DNA of 64,000 nt from Variovorax sp. PAMC 28711 (GTDB lineage Bacteria; Pseudomonadota; Gammaproteobacteria; Burkholderiales; Burkholderiaceae_C), in contig NZ_CP014517.1 of NCBI RefSeq assembly GCF_001577265.1, forward strand, positions 3,012,501-3,076,500, written 5' to 3'. A model generated the notes under the pieces. That model had not been told where the DNA came from. It saw only the letters and a list, made by a program, of their open reading frames with translations, and ran no database searches. Every line of letters starts with the position of its first letter. Positions within the stretch are counted from its first letter, which is position 1. The position numbers were made by a program, and so were the translations under genes. Positions 36,405 to 46,238 of the stretch are shown in pieces.

Positions 36405-38603
36405 TCAGGGGCGCGGTGGCGCGCTGGCGCCTGCGGCCACGCCGGCACCGCGCACCTCGAGTTTCACCTCGTCGAGCACCTGCCCGCGTGCGTCGACCAG
36501 CTGAATGGCGTGCCGGCCCGGCCACGGCAGCCACTGGGCGGTGGCGCCGCGCGCAAACGGCTTGCCGTCGATCTGCCAGCGCACGCCTGCGCCCTCGGCC
36601 TCCAGGCGCACGCGCTGGCGGTTCGGCGGAATGTCGGGGTCGAGCGCGATGATCGTGCCGCGCGTCGGCGAGGTGATGCGGGCTGCGGCGCCCGTGGCGG
36701 CGTGGCGTGCAGCGACCGGATCGATCGCGAATTCGGCTTGCTCGGTGCCCTGCAGGAACCACTCATCGCGCGACGCTTCGAGCAGGCCGCCCTCTGCGTT
36801 GCGCCCGAAGGTCACAGGCGCGTGCACCAGGCCCGGTGGCGGCGTCGGCGCGCGGCTCGGCTCGCGCGCGTGCAGGAAGCCCATGAGCTCGGCCCATACG
36901 GGCGCCGCGCCGCTGGTGCCGCTCACGTCCCACATCGGCGCGCCGCTGGCATTGCCGACCCACACGCCGACCGTGTAGCGCGCCGACCAGCCGACCGCCC
37001 AGTTGTCGCGCATGTCCTTGCTGGTGCCGGTCTTCACGGCGGTCCAGAAACGCGTCGACAGGATGCTGTCGAGCCCGAAGGTGCGCGCCCGCGCGTTGGC
37101 ATCCGACAGGATGTCGCCGACGATGAACGCCGCCCCGGGATCGATCGCGTTCGTGGTGTTGCTTCCCTGTCCTGGCAAAAACCGCGTCTCCCCAACCCTT
37201 CCGCCGTTCGCCAGCGTCCGGTACGCATTGGTCAGCGACAGCAGCGACACCTCTGCGCTGCCGAGCGCCAGGCTGTAGCCGTAGTAATCACCGTTTTCGC
37301 GCAGCGGCATCCCGGCCGCGCGCAGTTGGCGTGCGAAGGCTTCGGGCGACACCATCACCAGCGTGCGCACGGCCGGCACGTTGAGCGAAGCGGCGAGCGC
37401 GGTGCGGGCCGACACCAGCCCCTTGAACTGGCGGTCGTAGTTCTGCGGGATGTAGAGGCCGCTCGCCGTGCTGATCTGCGCAGAAGAATCGTCGAGCAGC
37501 GACGCCGCCGTGAGCCGGCGTTCGGCGATGGCCTGCGCATACAGCAGCGGCTTGAGCGTGGAGCCCGGCTGGCGCTGTGCCACGACGCCGTCGACCTCGG
37601 CCGCCTGGCTCAGCACGCCCGACGAACCGACCCACGCGAGCACCTCGCCGCTCGCGTTGTCGAGCACGACCAGCGCGCCGTCTTCGACGTGGCGGCCTCG
37701 CAGCTCGCGCAGGTGGCGTTGCAAGGTGGTCAGTGCGAAGCGCTGCAGGGGCGCGCGCAAGGTGGTGTGGATGTCGGCGCCGTTGCCCGATTCGCGCAAT
37801 GCGCGCCGCGCCAGATGCGGCGCGATGCCGTCGCTCGCATCGAAGGCGCGCCGTTGCAGCGCGGCGCTGGCGAACATGTCGAGCGCCTCGCAGTCGGCCT
37901 TGTTGTTGCTGTTGTTCTTGGTCTCGGGCGCCATCGTGCGCAGCACTTCGCAGGCGCGCTGCGCGACCACCGCGGGCCGGGCGTTCGGCGCACGCACCAG
38001 CGCTGCCGCAACGGCCGCTTCGCGCGCATCGAGCCCGTGCGGCGCTTTACCGAACAGCGTGCGCGACAGCGCATCGATGCCGACGATCTCGCCGCGAAAC
38101 GGCACGGTGTTGAGGTACGCCTCCAGCACCTGGTCCTTGCGCCACTCGCGCTCCAGTTGCGTCGCAGCGAGCGTTTGCCCAACTTTCTGCGTCAGGCTGC
38201 GACCGCCGCTCGCGCGGCGCAGGTCGTCGTCGATCAGGCCGGCGAGCTGCATCGTGAGGGTCGAGGCACCGCGCGTCTTCGTGTTCCACAGATTGCCCCA
38301 GGCGGCCGCGGACACGGCGCGCCAGTCGACGCCGCTGTGTTCGTAGAAGCGTTTGTCCTCGCTCAACACCATGGCCGTGCGCAAGGCCGGCGACACGTCG
38401 GCCAGGGCGATCCACTGGCCGCGTCGCACGGTGGGATCGATCCGCACGCGCTGGAGCAGTTCGCCGTTGCGGTCGAACACGGCGGCATCGGACGAGCGGA
38501 AGTCGTGTTTGGTCTGTTCAAACGAGGCCACGGCCCCGGCCGGACTGGTGCAGCAGGCCATCCAGAACACAGCGGACAAGAGGGGCGAGGGACGGACGTG
38601 CAT
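36405..38603 (-). CDS. pbpC: Penicillin-binding protein 1C
   Basis: A 732-residue bifunctional peptidoglycan synthase. The N-terminal signal/anchor is followed by a GT51 glycosyltransferase domain (E82 in SEDKRFYEHSGVD, then GASTLTMQLAGL). The transpeptidase domain has the nucleophile S348 in QPGSTLKPLLY and KTGTSKDMRD near residue 526. A C-terminal BiPBP_C domain starts near 640 (RITSPTRGTIIALDPDIP). This order is that of PbpC. In E. coli pbpC is next to the alpha-2-macroglobulin gene yfhM; here one small gene on the other strand lies between them. Confidence 0.95.
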   Translation of the reverse strand: MHVRPSPLLSAVFWMACCTSPAGAVASFEQTKHDFRSSDAAVFDRNGELLQRVRIDPTVRRGQWIALADVSPALRTAMVLSEDKRFYEHSGVDWRAVSAAAWGNLWNTKTRGASTLTMQLAGLIDDDLRRASGGRSLTQKVGQTLAATQLEREWRKDQVLEAYLNTVPFRGEIVGIDALSRTLFGKAPHGLDAREAAVAAALVRAPNARPAVVAQRACEVLRTMAPETKNNSNNKADCEALDMFASAALQRRAFDASDGIAPHLARRALRESGNGADIHTTLRAPLQRFALTTLQRHLRELRGRHVEDGALVVLDNASGEVLAWVGSSGVLSQAAEVDGVVAQRQPGSTLKPLLYAQAIAERRLTAASLLDDSSAQISTASGLYIPQNYDRQFKGLVSARTALAASLNVPAVRTLVMVSPEAFARQLRAAGMPLRENGDYYGYSLALGSAEVSLLSLTNAYRTLANGGRVGETRFLPGQGSNTTNAIDPGAAFIVGDILSDANARARTFGLDSILSTRFWTAVKTGTSKDMRDNWAVGWSARYTVGVWVGNASGAPMWDVSGTSGAAPVWAELMGFLHAREPSRAPTPPPGLVHAPVTFGRNAEGGLLEASRDEWFLQGTEQAEFAIDPVAARHAATGAAARITSPTRGTIIALDPDIPPNRQRVRLEAEGAGVRWQIDGKPFARGATAQWLPWPGRHAIQLVDARGQVLDEVKLEVRGAGVAAGASAPPRP

Positions 38604-38754
38604 GGGGGTCAGGGCAGGGGAGAACCGGGCAGTCTTCGACTGTAAGCCGTGCAGCAGGCGGGTCCATCGCCTACTTCAATCCGCGCCCCACGCTGCAAGG
38701 CGTGTCGAACGCGGGTGGCACGGTGATCATTCTTCAAAAACAGAGGATCACTCC

Positions 38755-38964
38755 ATGAAAACACTCGCATTGGTCATCGCCACGTCAGCCGTTTTGCTCG
38801 TCGGCTGCGTCGCCCCCGCGCCGTATTACGACCGTCCGGCCCCGCCACGCGCGCAGGGCGACCGGGACCGCGACGGCGTGCCAAACCGCGCGGACCGCGA
38901 CCGTGACGGCGACGGCGTGCCGAACCGCTACGACCGCAAGCCGAACAACCCGAATCGCAACTGA
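38755..38964 (+). CDS. Small lipoprotein with thrombospondin type-3-like Asp-rich repeats
   Basis: A 69-residue exported protein. The signal peptide ends LLVGC, giving C18 as the lipidated residue. The mature part has two Asp-rich repeats, DRDRDGVPNRADRDRDGDGV then PNRYD, spaced like the Ca-binding DxDxDG loops of thrombospondin type-3 repeats. ATG 38755 has GAGGA seven bases upstream. Position between pbpC and the macroglobulin gene, but on the opposite strand, suggests an insertion into an otherwise conserved pair. Calcium binding is an inference from the motif. Confidence 0.8.
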   Translation: MKTLALVIATSAVLLVGCVAPAPYYDRPAPPRAQGDRDRDGVPNRADRDRDGDGVPNRYDRKPNNPNRN

Positions 38965-39027
38965 TCGGGCGTCGGCCTCAATGGCCGACTTGCAGCGCGA
39001 CCGCCGTGACTGCGCGAACGCGCGTGA

Positions 39028-42000
39028 TCACTTCACCGGCTCCACCTTCACGCGCGCATTGGGAAACTCCCCAAACATCTCGGGTGCATACATCGCCTCG
39101 ACGCGGCTCGGAGGCAGCGCGAAGTCGCCGACGTTGTTGAGCCGCACCGTGTACTCCATCTTCACCACGCCTTTCGGCAGGTACTCGTAGTAGCTGCGGA
39201 AGGATTCGAAGCTGCGCTCCTCGAAGGCGGGCCAGCCGGCACCCGTTTTCTTCTCGCCCTGCGTCGCGATCTGAGAATCCCGGCCGAGGCCGCTGCCGAG
39301 GATGGTGGCGCCGGCGGGCACCGGGTCGGTGATCGCGACCCAGGTCATGTCGGCGCTCGCGTTCACTTCGAGCGCGATGCGCAGCACGTCGCCGCGCGTG
39401 TACTTGCCGGTAACGGCCTGCTCGACCGGCGTGATCGTTTTCTTGATCGCGTAGCCGGCGGCGAACGGTGCCTTGAGCTGTACGGCCGCGACCGACTGCA
39501 GCGTGAGCCACGGCTTGCCCGTGCCTTCCTGCAGCACCAGCAGCGTGTCGCGCACGGGCGGATTGCGCCACGGCAGGAACATGCTGTTGTTGCGCAGGTT
39601 GCCCGGCGACGCGGGCGCACCGAAGAAGGTGGTCTGGTTCGGCGCACCGGCTGCATCCGTGGTCTTGATGCGTTCGACCTTCGCCCAGTCGACCTGCGCC
39701 TTCGCCGTGCCGAGCGTGGCGGCGGTGATGCCGGCGACCGGCGTGCTCTCGAACACTTTACTGAACTTCTCCAGCGCCAGCCCGCCCCACAGGTTTGCCG
39801 TCGTCGTGTGCCAGGCGCCGTTCTGCTGGCGACCGATGAAGCCGTTGGCCAGCTTGCCGATGTCGTCCTTCCAGGCCGGGTCGTCCATCACGCTGAGCAG
39901 CAGGCGTGCGGTGTTGACGTCGCCGTTGGTCATGAGCCACCACCAGTAGTCGTCCTGCTCGGTGCTGAAGATCAGCTTGGTGCCCTGGTAGCTCAGTCGC
40001 GCCTTCACGATGTTGTTGGCTTCGTCCAGGCGTTTCGCGCGCTCGGGCACGTCGGGCACGCGCTTCAGGATGTTCATCCAGTCGATGACGGCGCTGGTCG
40101 GCCACTGGTTGGGTGCGAGGGTGATGCTCGCCGTCATGCGGCCAGTCGCCTTGCCGTAGCGCGACAGCGCTTCGAGCGCGGCGAGCTTGCGCACGTCGAG
40201 ATCCTTGCGCGGACTCCAGAACTCGCGCTGGATCCTGCCTTCGACGAAGGCGATCAGGCCGGCTTCCATCGGCGCGCGTGCATCGTCGGGCAGCGCGAAG
40301 GCCGGGTCCAGTGCCGCCGCTTCGTGCGTGGCGGCGAGCAGGTACGACGTGAGGATGTCGCTGCCGCGGTTCGCCTCGCCGTCGCGCGGCGGGAAGTAGC
40401 TGGCGAGGCCGTCGCCGTCGAGATAGCCGGGCAGCTGCGCGAGCACGCCCTGCCACATCTTCGCGTCGCGCAGGCCGACCGATTTGCTGGTCTTCTGCTC
40501 CAGGCAGATGAACGGATAGTTGGCGAACCAGTCGCGCACGCCGGGCAGGCCTTCGGCCAGCTTGGGCTGGAGCGACATCTTCAGGCCGCCGCGACCGGGC
40601 AGGGCGTCGGCCGGCGGCGCCACGTCGAGCGTGAACGGCCCGTCGATCTGCACCAGCGTCGCCTGCTGCACCGTGAGCGGCACGGCCGGGATGATGCGCT
40701 GGCGCACCTTGAGCGCATCGCGTGCGCTGCCCGTGGTGTCCTTCGCCTCGATCTCCCACAGGATGGCTTCGGCACGCGTTTGCGCGAGCTGCGCGGGCGC
40801 CGTCACGTTCCAGGCGAGCTCGCGCGCTTCGCCGGCGGGGATGTCGACGGTCTGCGGTTCCAGCGTGAGCAGCGTCGCGCGCGGTGCGGCTTCGACCTTC
40901 ATCGGCTTTTGCGTCGTGTTGCGCAGCGTGATCTGTGCGCGGAACTGATCGTCCTCGCGCACCAGCGGCGGCAGGCCGCTGATGATCTGCAGGTCTTGCG
41001 TCGCCTGGACCGTTGTCTGGCCCGTCCCGAACAGTCCGACGCCTGAATCGGCGACCGCGACGATGCGGAAGGTCGTCAACGCATCGTTGAGCGGCACCGT
41101 CACCACGGCCTGGCCGTTGGCGTCGAGCACCACGCGCGGATTCCACAAGAGCAGCGTGTCGAGCAGTTCGCGCGCGGCGCCCTTGCCGCCGCCACCGCCC
41201 GCGGGCACGGCCTTGCGACCGTAGTGGCGCCGGCCGACGATTTCCATCTGCGCGGTCGAGGTGCTCACGCCCCAGCTGCGCCGCTGCAGCATCGCGTCGA
41301 GCAGGTTCCAGCTGTCGTTGGGCTTGAGTTCGAGCAGCGCCTGGTCGACCGCAGCCAGCGCCACTTCGGCGCCGGCCGCCGGCTTGCCGTCGGGCAGCGT
41401 GCCGGTGATGGTGATCTGCGCCTTGCCGCGCACCGGGTAGCTCGGCTTGTCGCTCGTCACCTTCACGTCGATCTGGTGCGCCTTGGTGCCCACGCGGATC
41501 TCCGCGAGGCCGAGCCGGTAGGCCGGCTTGCTGAGGTCGACCATCGCAGTCGGCGCGACGTATTCCTTGCCCTCGTACCAGAAGGCGGTCCACCATTCGC
41601 GCGGTGCCTTGAAGCCCCAGGTGAAGAAGCTGTACCAGGGCACTTCGCGCAGCCGGCCGCGCAGGGCGAGCACGCTCACATAGGCGTTCGGCCCCCACTC
41701 GGGCTTCACTTCGAGCGTGACCGTCGGGTCCTGGCCGTTGAGCTGGACCACGTGCGTCTCGATGATGCCTTCGCGTTCCACCGACACCAGCGCGGTCGAG
41801 AAGCGGAAGGGGCTGCGCACCTGGAACTTGGCGACCTCGCCGGGCTGGTAGCTCTTCTTTTCGGGCAGCACGTCAATGCGGTCGTTGTCTTCGCCGCCGA
41901 ACCAGATTTCGCCCTGTTTCGTGACGTAGACCGAGTTGGCCGCCACGCTGGTGTTGCCGTCCTTGTCCTTCGCGCTCACGATGAGTTCGACGCGGCCCGG

Positions 42001-44979
42001 TTCGCCGAGCGAGGCGTCGCACAGCAGCAGGCCGCGGCTGTCGCTCTTGCCGCTGCACACGGTGCCGAGGTCCTTTGTTTCGGTCTTGTTGTCGTAGGTG
42101 TAAAAGCCGCCGACCATGCGCTTGCGGCTGCTGGTCGTGATGCGGGCGACCGCCTTCACTTCGAGCGGCACGTCGGCCTGCGGCTTGCCGGAGAGGTCGA
42201 GCGCGAGCGCCTGAAACTTCAGCTTCTGGCTGGTCGACACCCAGCTCTCGGTCTTCACGCCGGCGATCACCGCCGCGGGCCAGAGCGTTTGGGTGCTGCG
42301 AATCGTCTGCACCTCGCCGTTCGGGTCGGAGTAGGTGGCTTCCAGCAGCAGCTCGCGCGGCGCGATGTTCTTTGGCACCTTGTCGACGGTCACTTTGCCG
42401 GCGCCGTTCCGGTCGAGCGTCACGGGCAGCTTGTCGGCGATGACGCGTGCGTCCTGCGAGGCGTCGGCCTCTTCGTCGGCACCCGCGGCCGAGGCGTCCT
42501 GCTTTTGCGGCGGGGAGAAGGTGAAACTGTCATAGTCGCCGAAGCTGAGGTTTTTGCCGCGCACCAATGCCGACACGCGCACCGGCAGGTTGGCCGCGCC
42601 ACCGCCGGCGACGTAGTTGATCTGCACGTCGGTCGGCACCGTGCCGGGGTTGACCAGCGGCTTCTTCTCCACCGGCGTCACGCGCCCTTCGAGCACGGGC
42701 AGGCGGAATTCCTCGACGCGGAACTGGCCGGTGCTGAAACTGCGCTGGCCGTCCAGCTCGCCGTCGTTGTTCTTGTCGTCTCCCTTGCGCAGCGCCACCT
42801 GATAGACGCCCAGCTTGGCGGCCACCGGGATCGCGAAGGTGTTCTCGGCGCTCTGGCCGCCGGTGGCGGTCTTGCGCCAGCCGACCGGCTGCGTGAATTG
42901 CTGGCCGCTGCCCACGTGCGTCAGTACCAGCGTGCCGGGCAGGTCGTCGGGGAGGCCGAAGCCTTTGCTGGTCTGCGTGCGGATCAGATGCTTCATCGAC
43001 ACGGTTTCGCCGGCGCGCAGCAGCGTGCGGTCGAACAGGGTGTGGGCGACCGCATCGGGTTGGGAATCCTGGCTGGTCGGCACATTGAAGCGCCAAGGCT
43101 CGATGCCGCGCTGCCAGTCGCTCCAGGTGAAGGCGAGGTCCTCCACGCCCTTGTCGTCTTTGGCGCGCGCGCTGACGAAGTACCCGCTGCCTTCCTCGCC
43201 GCCGCAGGATGGGCTGTCGGGCGAGATGCCCTTGAGCGCCGCGATGCCGTTCGCGTCGGTGGTGCCGGCGTCGATTTCCTTGCCGTCGCAGCCTGAGACG
43301 CGCACCCTGGCGCCAGCGACGACCTTGCCCTTGTCGAGCGAAGTCACCCAGGCCATCGAATTCTCGCGGCCGAGCTTGAAATGCACCGCGAGGTTGGTGG
43401 CGAGCGCGGTGGTGCGCACGTACATCGTGCGACCGCCGCCATAGCGCTCGTCGAGCAGCGAATCGCCGAGCTTCTGCGAGGCGATCTCCAGCACATGGAA
43501 GCCGGGCGTGAGCGGGATGCCGATCACTTCGAAGGGGCGGGGGTCGCCGCTTTCGGCCTTCGGCATGTCCAGTGTCTTCACGCCGGGCTGGCCGCCGAGC
43601 AGCGACAGCATGCGCGTCTGCACGCTCGTCTTGTTGTCCTTGTCGATCACCTTCGGCAGCGCGCCCTTCACGTCGGCTTGCGCTTCCTTGCGGTCCACGG
43701 TGTAGCTGTTGTCGTAGCGCTTGACCTTGCGATACCACGCGATGATTTCCGCATCGGTCTGCGGGTTCATGTCGCTCACCTTGCCGGGCGTGAGCGCGTT
43801 CACCATCAGCGCGGGCTCGACGCGCCGCACCGTCACCGGCATCAGCGCGACGCCGCCGGGTTCGGCCAGCCGCTCGATCACGCCAAACGGCGAGGCGGCG
43901 AACTTGGCCAGCGGTGGCATCAGGCCGGTGGCGGTCTTGAGCGGGAAGCTGTCGGGCGCGGCGAGCGGTCGGGCGGAGGCGTCCTGGAAGTTCGAAGGCA
44001 ACGTGATCGTGAATTGCGTCTGCTCGTCGAATGGGGCCGGGAAGGTCACCGAATCGACCACCGCGTCATCGCTGTTGGCGTTCTCGTCGTCGACCTTGGG
44101 CTTGATCGTCTTGCCGCCGCCCTTGAGCTCGATCTGCGAGGCCACCTTGCGCGACACCGGCGCGTTGAAGCGCAGTTCCATCGGGCGCAGCGGCAGGCAG
44201 GCCGCCTGCGCGTTTTCGCGTTCGCAGCTGAACGACACGGCGAAGGGTTCGCGCACCTCGAAGCTGAAGCGCTTTTCGACGGCATTCGCGACGCCCGAAG
44301 GCGTGGCGACGCCCTTGCCGTAGACGATCTGCATCTTGCTGGCCGCCGTCAGGGTGCGATTGCATTGCATCGTGACGAAGGCGAGTGGCGACTTTTCCGC
44401 CGACTTGTCGAGGCCCAGCGCCCGCAGAAAGCCGACGCGCTCTGCGCCTTCGATCAGCTTGACCGGCACCCGCTCGCCGACGCCGTCGACCGCGCACCAG
44501 ACGTTCTCGCGCACGCTGGCCAGCGTGGCGGGGCCGTTCAGCTGCAGCACGAAGGACTGCTGCTCGTCGATCTTCCCGTAGCTCGGCTGGATGTTGCGCA
44601 CGAAGGGGCCGCCACTGTTGAACTGGTAGCGCTCGGTGCCCGTGATCTCGGCGCCGGTGCCGGATTTGAACGACGCGATCCGCGTGACCGTGCAGCGCAC
44701 GCCGGGCGGCAAGTCGTTCTCGAAGTCGTAGACCCACTGCTTCTCGCCGGTCCAGCGGCCGGTGCCCTTGGCGGCGGCTGCGTCGGTGCAGCTCACGGCC
44801 AGCGGCGCCGGCGCCTTGGGGTCGCCGAAGTTGACGGCGGCCTGGTCGAATTTGGCGACGATCTGCCGCACGCGGGCCACTTCGCCCTGCGGCGTGAGGC
44901 TGGTGATCTGAAGCGCGTGCGCGGGCAGCGTCAGCAGGGCGCTCGCGGCCAGCGCCAGCGCAGTAATCATTTTGTTCAC
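39028..44979 (-). CDS. Bacterial alpha-2-macroglobulin (YfhM/MagD-like), thioester type
   Basis: A 1983-residue periplasmic protease trap. After a Sec signal peptide (ALALAASALLTLPAHA) come repeated macroglobulin beta-sandwich domains. An MG7/bait region contains VLDANGQAVVTVPLNDALTT (about 1290), then the thioester CLEQ with C1492, and a C-terminal receptor-like domain ending LPPSRVEAMYAPEMFGEFP. Such proteins trap proteases and guard the envelope together with PBP1C. Unlike E. coli YfhM there is no lipobox cysteine: cleavage falls at AHA-LQITS, so the product should be soluble. It is also longer than the roughly 1650-residue E. coli protein. Confidence 0.93.
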   Translation of the reverse strand: MNKMITALALAASALLTLPAHALQITSLTPQGEVARVRQIVAKFDQAAVNFGDPKAPAPLAVSCTDAAAAKGTGRWTGEKQWVYDFENDLPPGVRCTVTRIASFKSGTGAEITGTERYQFNSGGPFVRNIQPSYGKIDEQQSFVLQLNGPATLASVRENVWCAVDGVGERVPVKLIEGAERVGFLRALGLDKSAEKSPLAFVTMQCNRTLTAASKMQIVYGKGVATPSGVANAVEKRFSFEVREPFAVSFSCERENAQAACLPLRPMELRFNAPVSRKVASQIELKGGGKTIKPKVDDENANSDDAVVDSVTFPAPFDEQTQFTITLPSNFQDASARPLAAPDSFPLKTATGLMPPLAKFAASPFGVIERLAEPGGVALMPVTVRRVEPALMVNALTPGKVSDMNPQTDAEIIAWYRKVKRYDNSYTVDRKEAQADVKGALPKVIDKDNKTSVQTRMLSLLGGQPGVKTLDMPKAESGDPRPFEVIGIPLTPGFHVLEIASQKLGDSLLDERYGGGRTMYVRTTALATNLAVHFKLGRENSMAWVTSLDKGKVVAGARVRVSGCDGKEIDAGTTDANGIAALKGISPDSPSCGGEEGSGYFVSARAKDDKGVEDLAFTWSDWQRGIEPWRFNVPTSQDSQPDAVAHTLFDRTLLRAGETVSMKHLIRTQTSKGFGLPDDLPGTLVLTHVGSGQQFTQPVGWRKTATGGQSAENTFAIPVAAKLGVYQVALRKGDDKNNDGELDGQRSFSTGQFRVEEFRLPVLEGRVTPVEKKPLVNPGTVPTDVQINYVAGGGAANLPVRVSALVRGKNLSFGDYDSFTFSPPQKQDASAAGADEEADASQDARVIADKLPVTLDRNGAGKVTVDKVPKNIAPRELLLEATYSDPNGEVQTIRSTQTLWPAAVIAGVKTESWVSTSQKLKFQALALDLSGKPQADVPLEVKAVARITTSSRKRMVGGFYTYDNKTETKDLGTVCSGKSDSRGLLLCDASLGEPGRVELIVSAKDKDGNTSVAANSVYVTKQGEIWFGGEDNDRIDVLPEKKSYQPGEVAKFQVRSPFRFSTALVSVEREGIIETHVVQLNGQDPTVTLEVKPEWGPNAYVSVLALRGRLREVPWYSFFTWGFKAPREWWTAFWYEGKEYVAPTAMVDLSKPAYRLGLAEIRVGTKAHQIDVKVTSDKPSYPVRGKAQITITGTLPDGKPAAGAEVALAAVDQALLELKPNDSWNLLDAMLQRRSWGVSTSTAQMEIVGRRHYGRKAVPAGGGGGKGAARELLDTLLLWNPRVVLDANGQAVVTVPLNDALTTFRIVAVADSGVGLFGTGQTTVQATQDLQIISGLPPLVREDDQFRAQITLRNTTQKPMKVEAAPRATLLTLEPQTVDIPAGEARELAWNVTAPAQLAQTRAEAILWEIEAKDTTGSARDALKVRQRIIPAVPLTVQQATLVQIDGPFTLDVAPPADALPGRGGLKMSLQPKLAEGLPGVRDWFANYPFICLEQKTSKSVGLRDAKMWQGVLAQLPGYLDGDGLASYFPPRDGEANRGSDILTSYLLAATHEAAALDPAFALPDDARAPMEAGLIAFVEGRIQREFWSPRKDLDVRKLAALEALSRYGKATGRMTASITLAPNQWPTSAVIDWMNILKRVPDVPERAKRLDEANNIVKARLSYQGTKLIFSTEQDDYWWWLMTNGDVNTARLLLSVMDDPAWKDDIGKLANGFIGRQQNGAWHTTTANLWGGLALEKFSKVFESTPVAGITAATLGTAKAQVDWAKVERIKTTDAAGAPNQTTFFGAPASPGNLRNNSMFLPWRNPPVRDTLLVLQEGTGKPWLTLQSVAAVQLKAPFAAGYAIKKTITPVEQAVTGKYTRGDVLRIALEVNASADMTWVAITDPVPAGATILGSGLGRDSQIATQGEKKTGAGWPAFEERSFESFRSYYEYLPKGVVKMEYTVRLNNVGDFALPPSRVEAMYAPEMFGEFPNARVKVEPVK

Positions 44980-45074
44980 TCTTGTGTCCTCCGTCCGTTT
45001 CGGGGTGCAGCGTAGCCGATTTGTCCTTCGGATTCAGGCGGCCTGCGACACGCTTCATACAATCTGCGCACTTC

Positions 45075-46238
45075 ATGAAACGCCTTTGGGAAATCGACGC
45101 CTTGCGCGGGCTGATGCTCGTGCTGATGACCGTCACCCACCTGCCGACCCGCCTCACCGATCCGCTGGGGCAGCCTTTCGGATTCGTTTCTGCGGCCGAG
45201 GGCTTCGTGCTTCTCTCTGCCTTCGTGTCGGGCATGGTGTACAGCCGCATCGGCTACACGCAGGGCGTGGACCGCATGCGCAGCGCGTTCTTCAAGCGCG
45301 CGCTCAAGGTCTACCTGAGCCAGGCGGCCACGCTGCTCTTCCTGTTCTTCATCATCACCGCGGTGAGCATGCGCATCGACCAGGAAGCGGTGAAGAACCT
45401 GGCGTCCTACTACCTCGCGAGCCCGCACCACGGGCTGTTCTACGGGCTCTTGCTGATCTACGAGCCGGCGCTGCTCGACATCCTGCCGATGTACATCTTC
45501 TTCATGCTGCTGAGCCCGTGGGTGATGGCGTTCGCGCTGCGCCACGGATGGGCGGCAGTGATGGCGGTGAGTGTGTTGCTGTGGACGCTCGCGCAGTTCG
45601 GGCTCAGCGATTGGGTCTACGCACAGGCCGCGCGCTGGACTGGGCTGCCGGTGCCGTTCCAGGAGATGGGCGCGTTCAACACCTTCGGCTGGCAGTTGCT
45701 GTGGTTCGGCGGCATGTGTCTTGGCGCGGGCCGCAATGCGCCCGAGGCGAAACCCCTGACTTTCCCGTCATGGGTGGTCGCGCTGGCCGCGATGCTGGCG
45801 CTTTACGGTCTGGTGTGGCGTCATTTCGGCGAGCACGGGCAGGCGCCGTTCGGCGGCGACGTCGAGCTCAACCTGCTGTTCGACAAATGGCAGCTCGGTC
45901 CGCTGCGGCTGGTCAACCTCTGCGCGCTCGGCGTGCTGATGGTGCGCTTCGGGCCGACGCTCGCGCGCCGGCTGCCGCGTTTTCACTGGCTGGAGGCGAT
46001 GGGCTCGGCGTCGTTGCCGGTGTTCTGCGCCCACCTCGTGGCCGTGCTCACCGTGCTGGCCTTCTACGGCGACAGCCAGACAGCGCGGCCGTGGTGGGGC
46101 GATGCTTTGCTGCTTGTCGCGGTGTTCGGCTCCCTCTACGCGGTGGCGTGGCTCACCCTCCGGTGGGACCGGCGCGCCGCGCTCACTGCGTCGGCGGCAA
46201 AGTCGGAGGCGCCGTCGCCAGCAGGTGCGAAGCGATGA
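45075..46238 (+). CDS. opgC: OpgC-like integral membrane acyltransferase
   Basis: A 387-residue protein with about ten hydrophobic helices. The N-terminus MKRLWEIDALRGLMLVLMTVTHLPTR is typical of the OpgC_C family, which modifies osmoregulated periplasmic glucans (succinylation in some species) and is distantly related to acyltransferase-3 proteins. FVLLSAFVSGMVYSRIGY and LPVFCAHLVAVL are further conserved stretches. It is divergent from the macroglobulin gene, 95 bases away. Its last 56 bases overlap the convergent SGNH hydrolase gene. A possible substrate source is the cyclic glucan synthase encoded 9 kb further on. Confidence 0.88.
   Translation: MKRLWEIDALRGLMLVLMTVTHLPTRLTDPLGQPFGFVSAAEGFVLLSAFVSGMVYSRIGYTQGVDRMRSAFFKRALKVYLSQAATLLFLFFIITAVSMRIDQEAVKNLASYYLASPHHGLFYGLLLIYEPALLDILPMYIFFMLLSPWVMAFALRHGWAAVMAVSVLLWTLAQFGLSDWVYAQAARWTGLPVPFQEMGAFNTFGWQLLWFGGMCLGAGRNAPEAKPLTFPSWVVALAAMLALYGLVWRHFGEHGQAPFGGDVELNLLFDKWQLGPLRLVNLCALGVLMVRFGPTLARRLPRFHWLEAMGSASLPVFCAHLVAVLTVLAFYGDSQTARPWWGDALLLVAVFGSLYAVAWLTLRWDRRAALTASAAKSEAPSPAGAKR

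Noticed and set aside
34494..38645. A 1383-codon open frame on the plus strand covering cynS and the reverse of the MFS and pbpC genes
   Set aside because: The cynS, MFS and pbpC genes have clear motifs in other frames; the long frame has none and results from high GC content.
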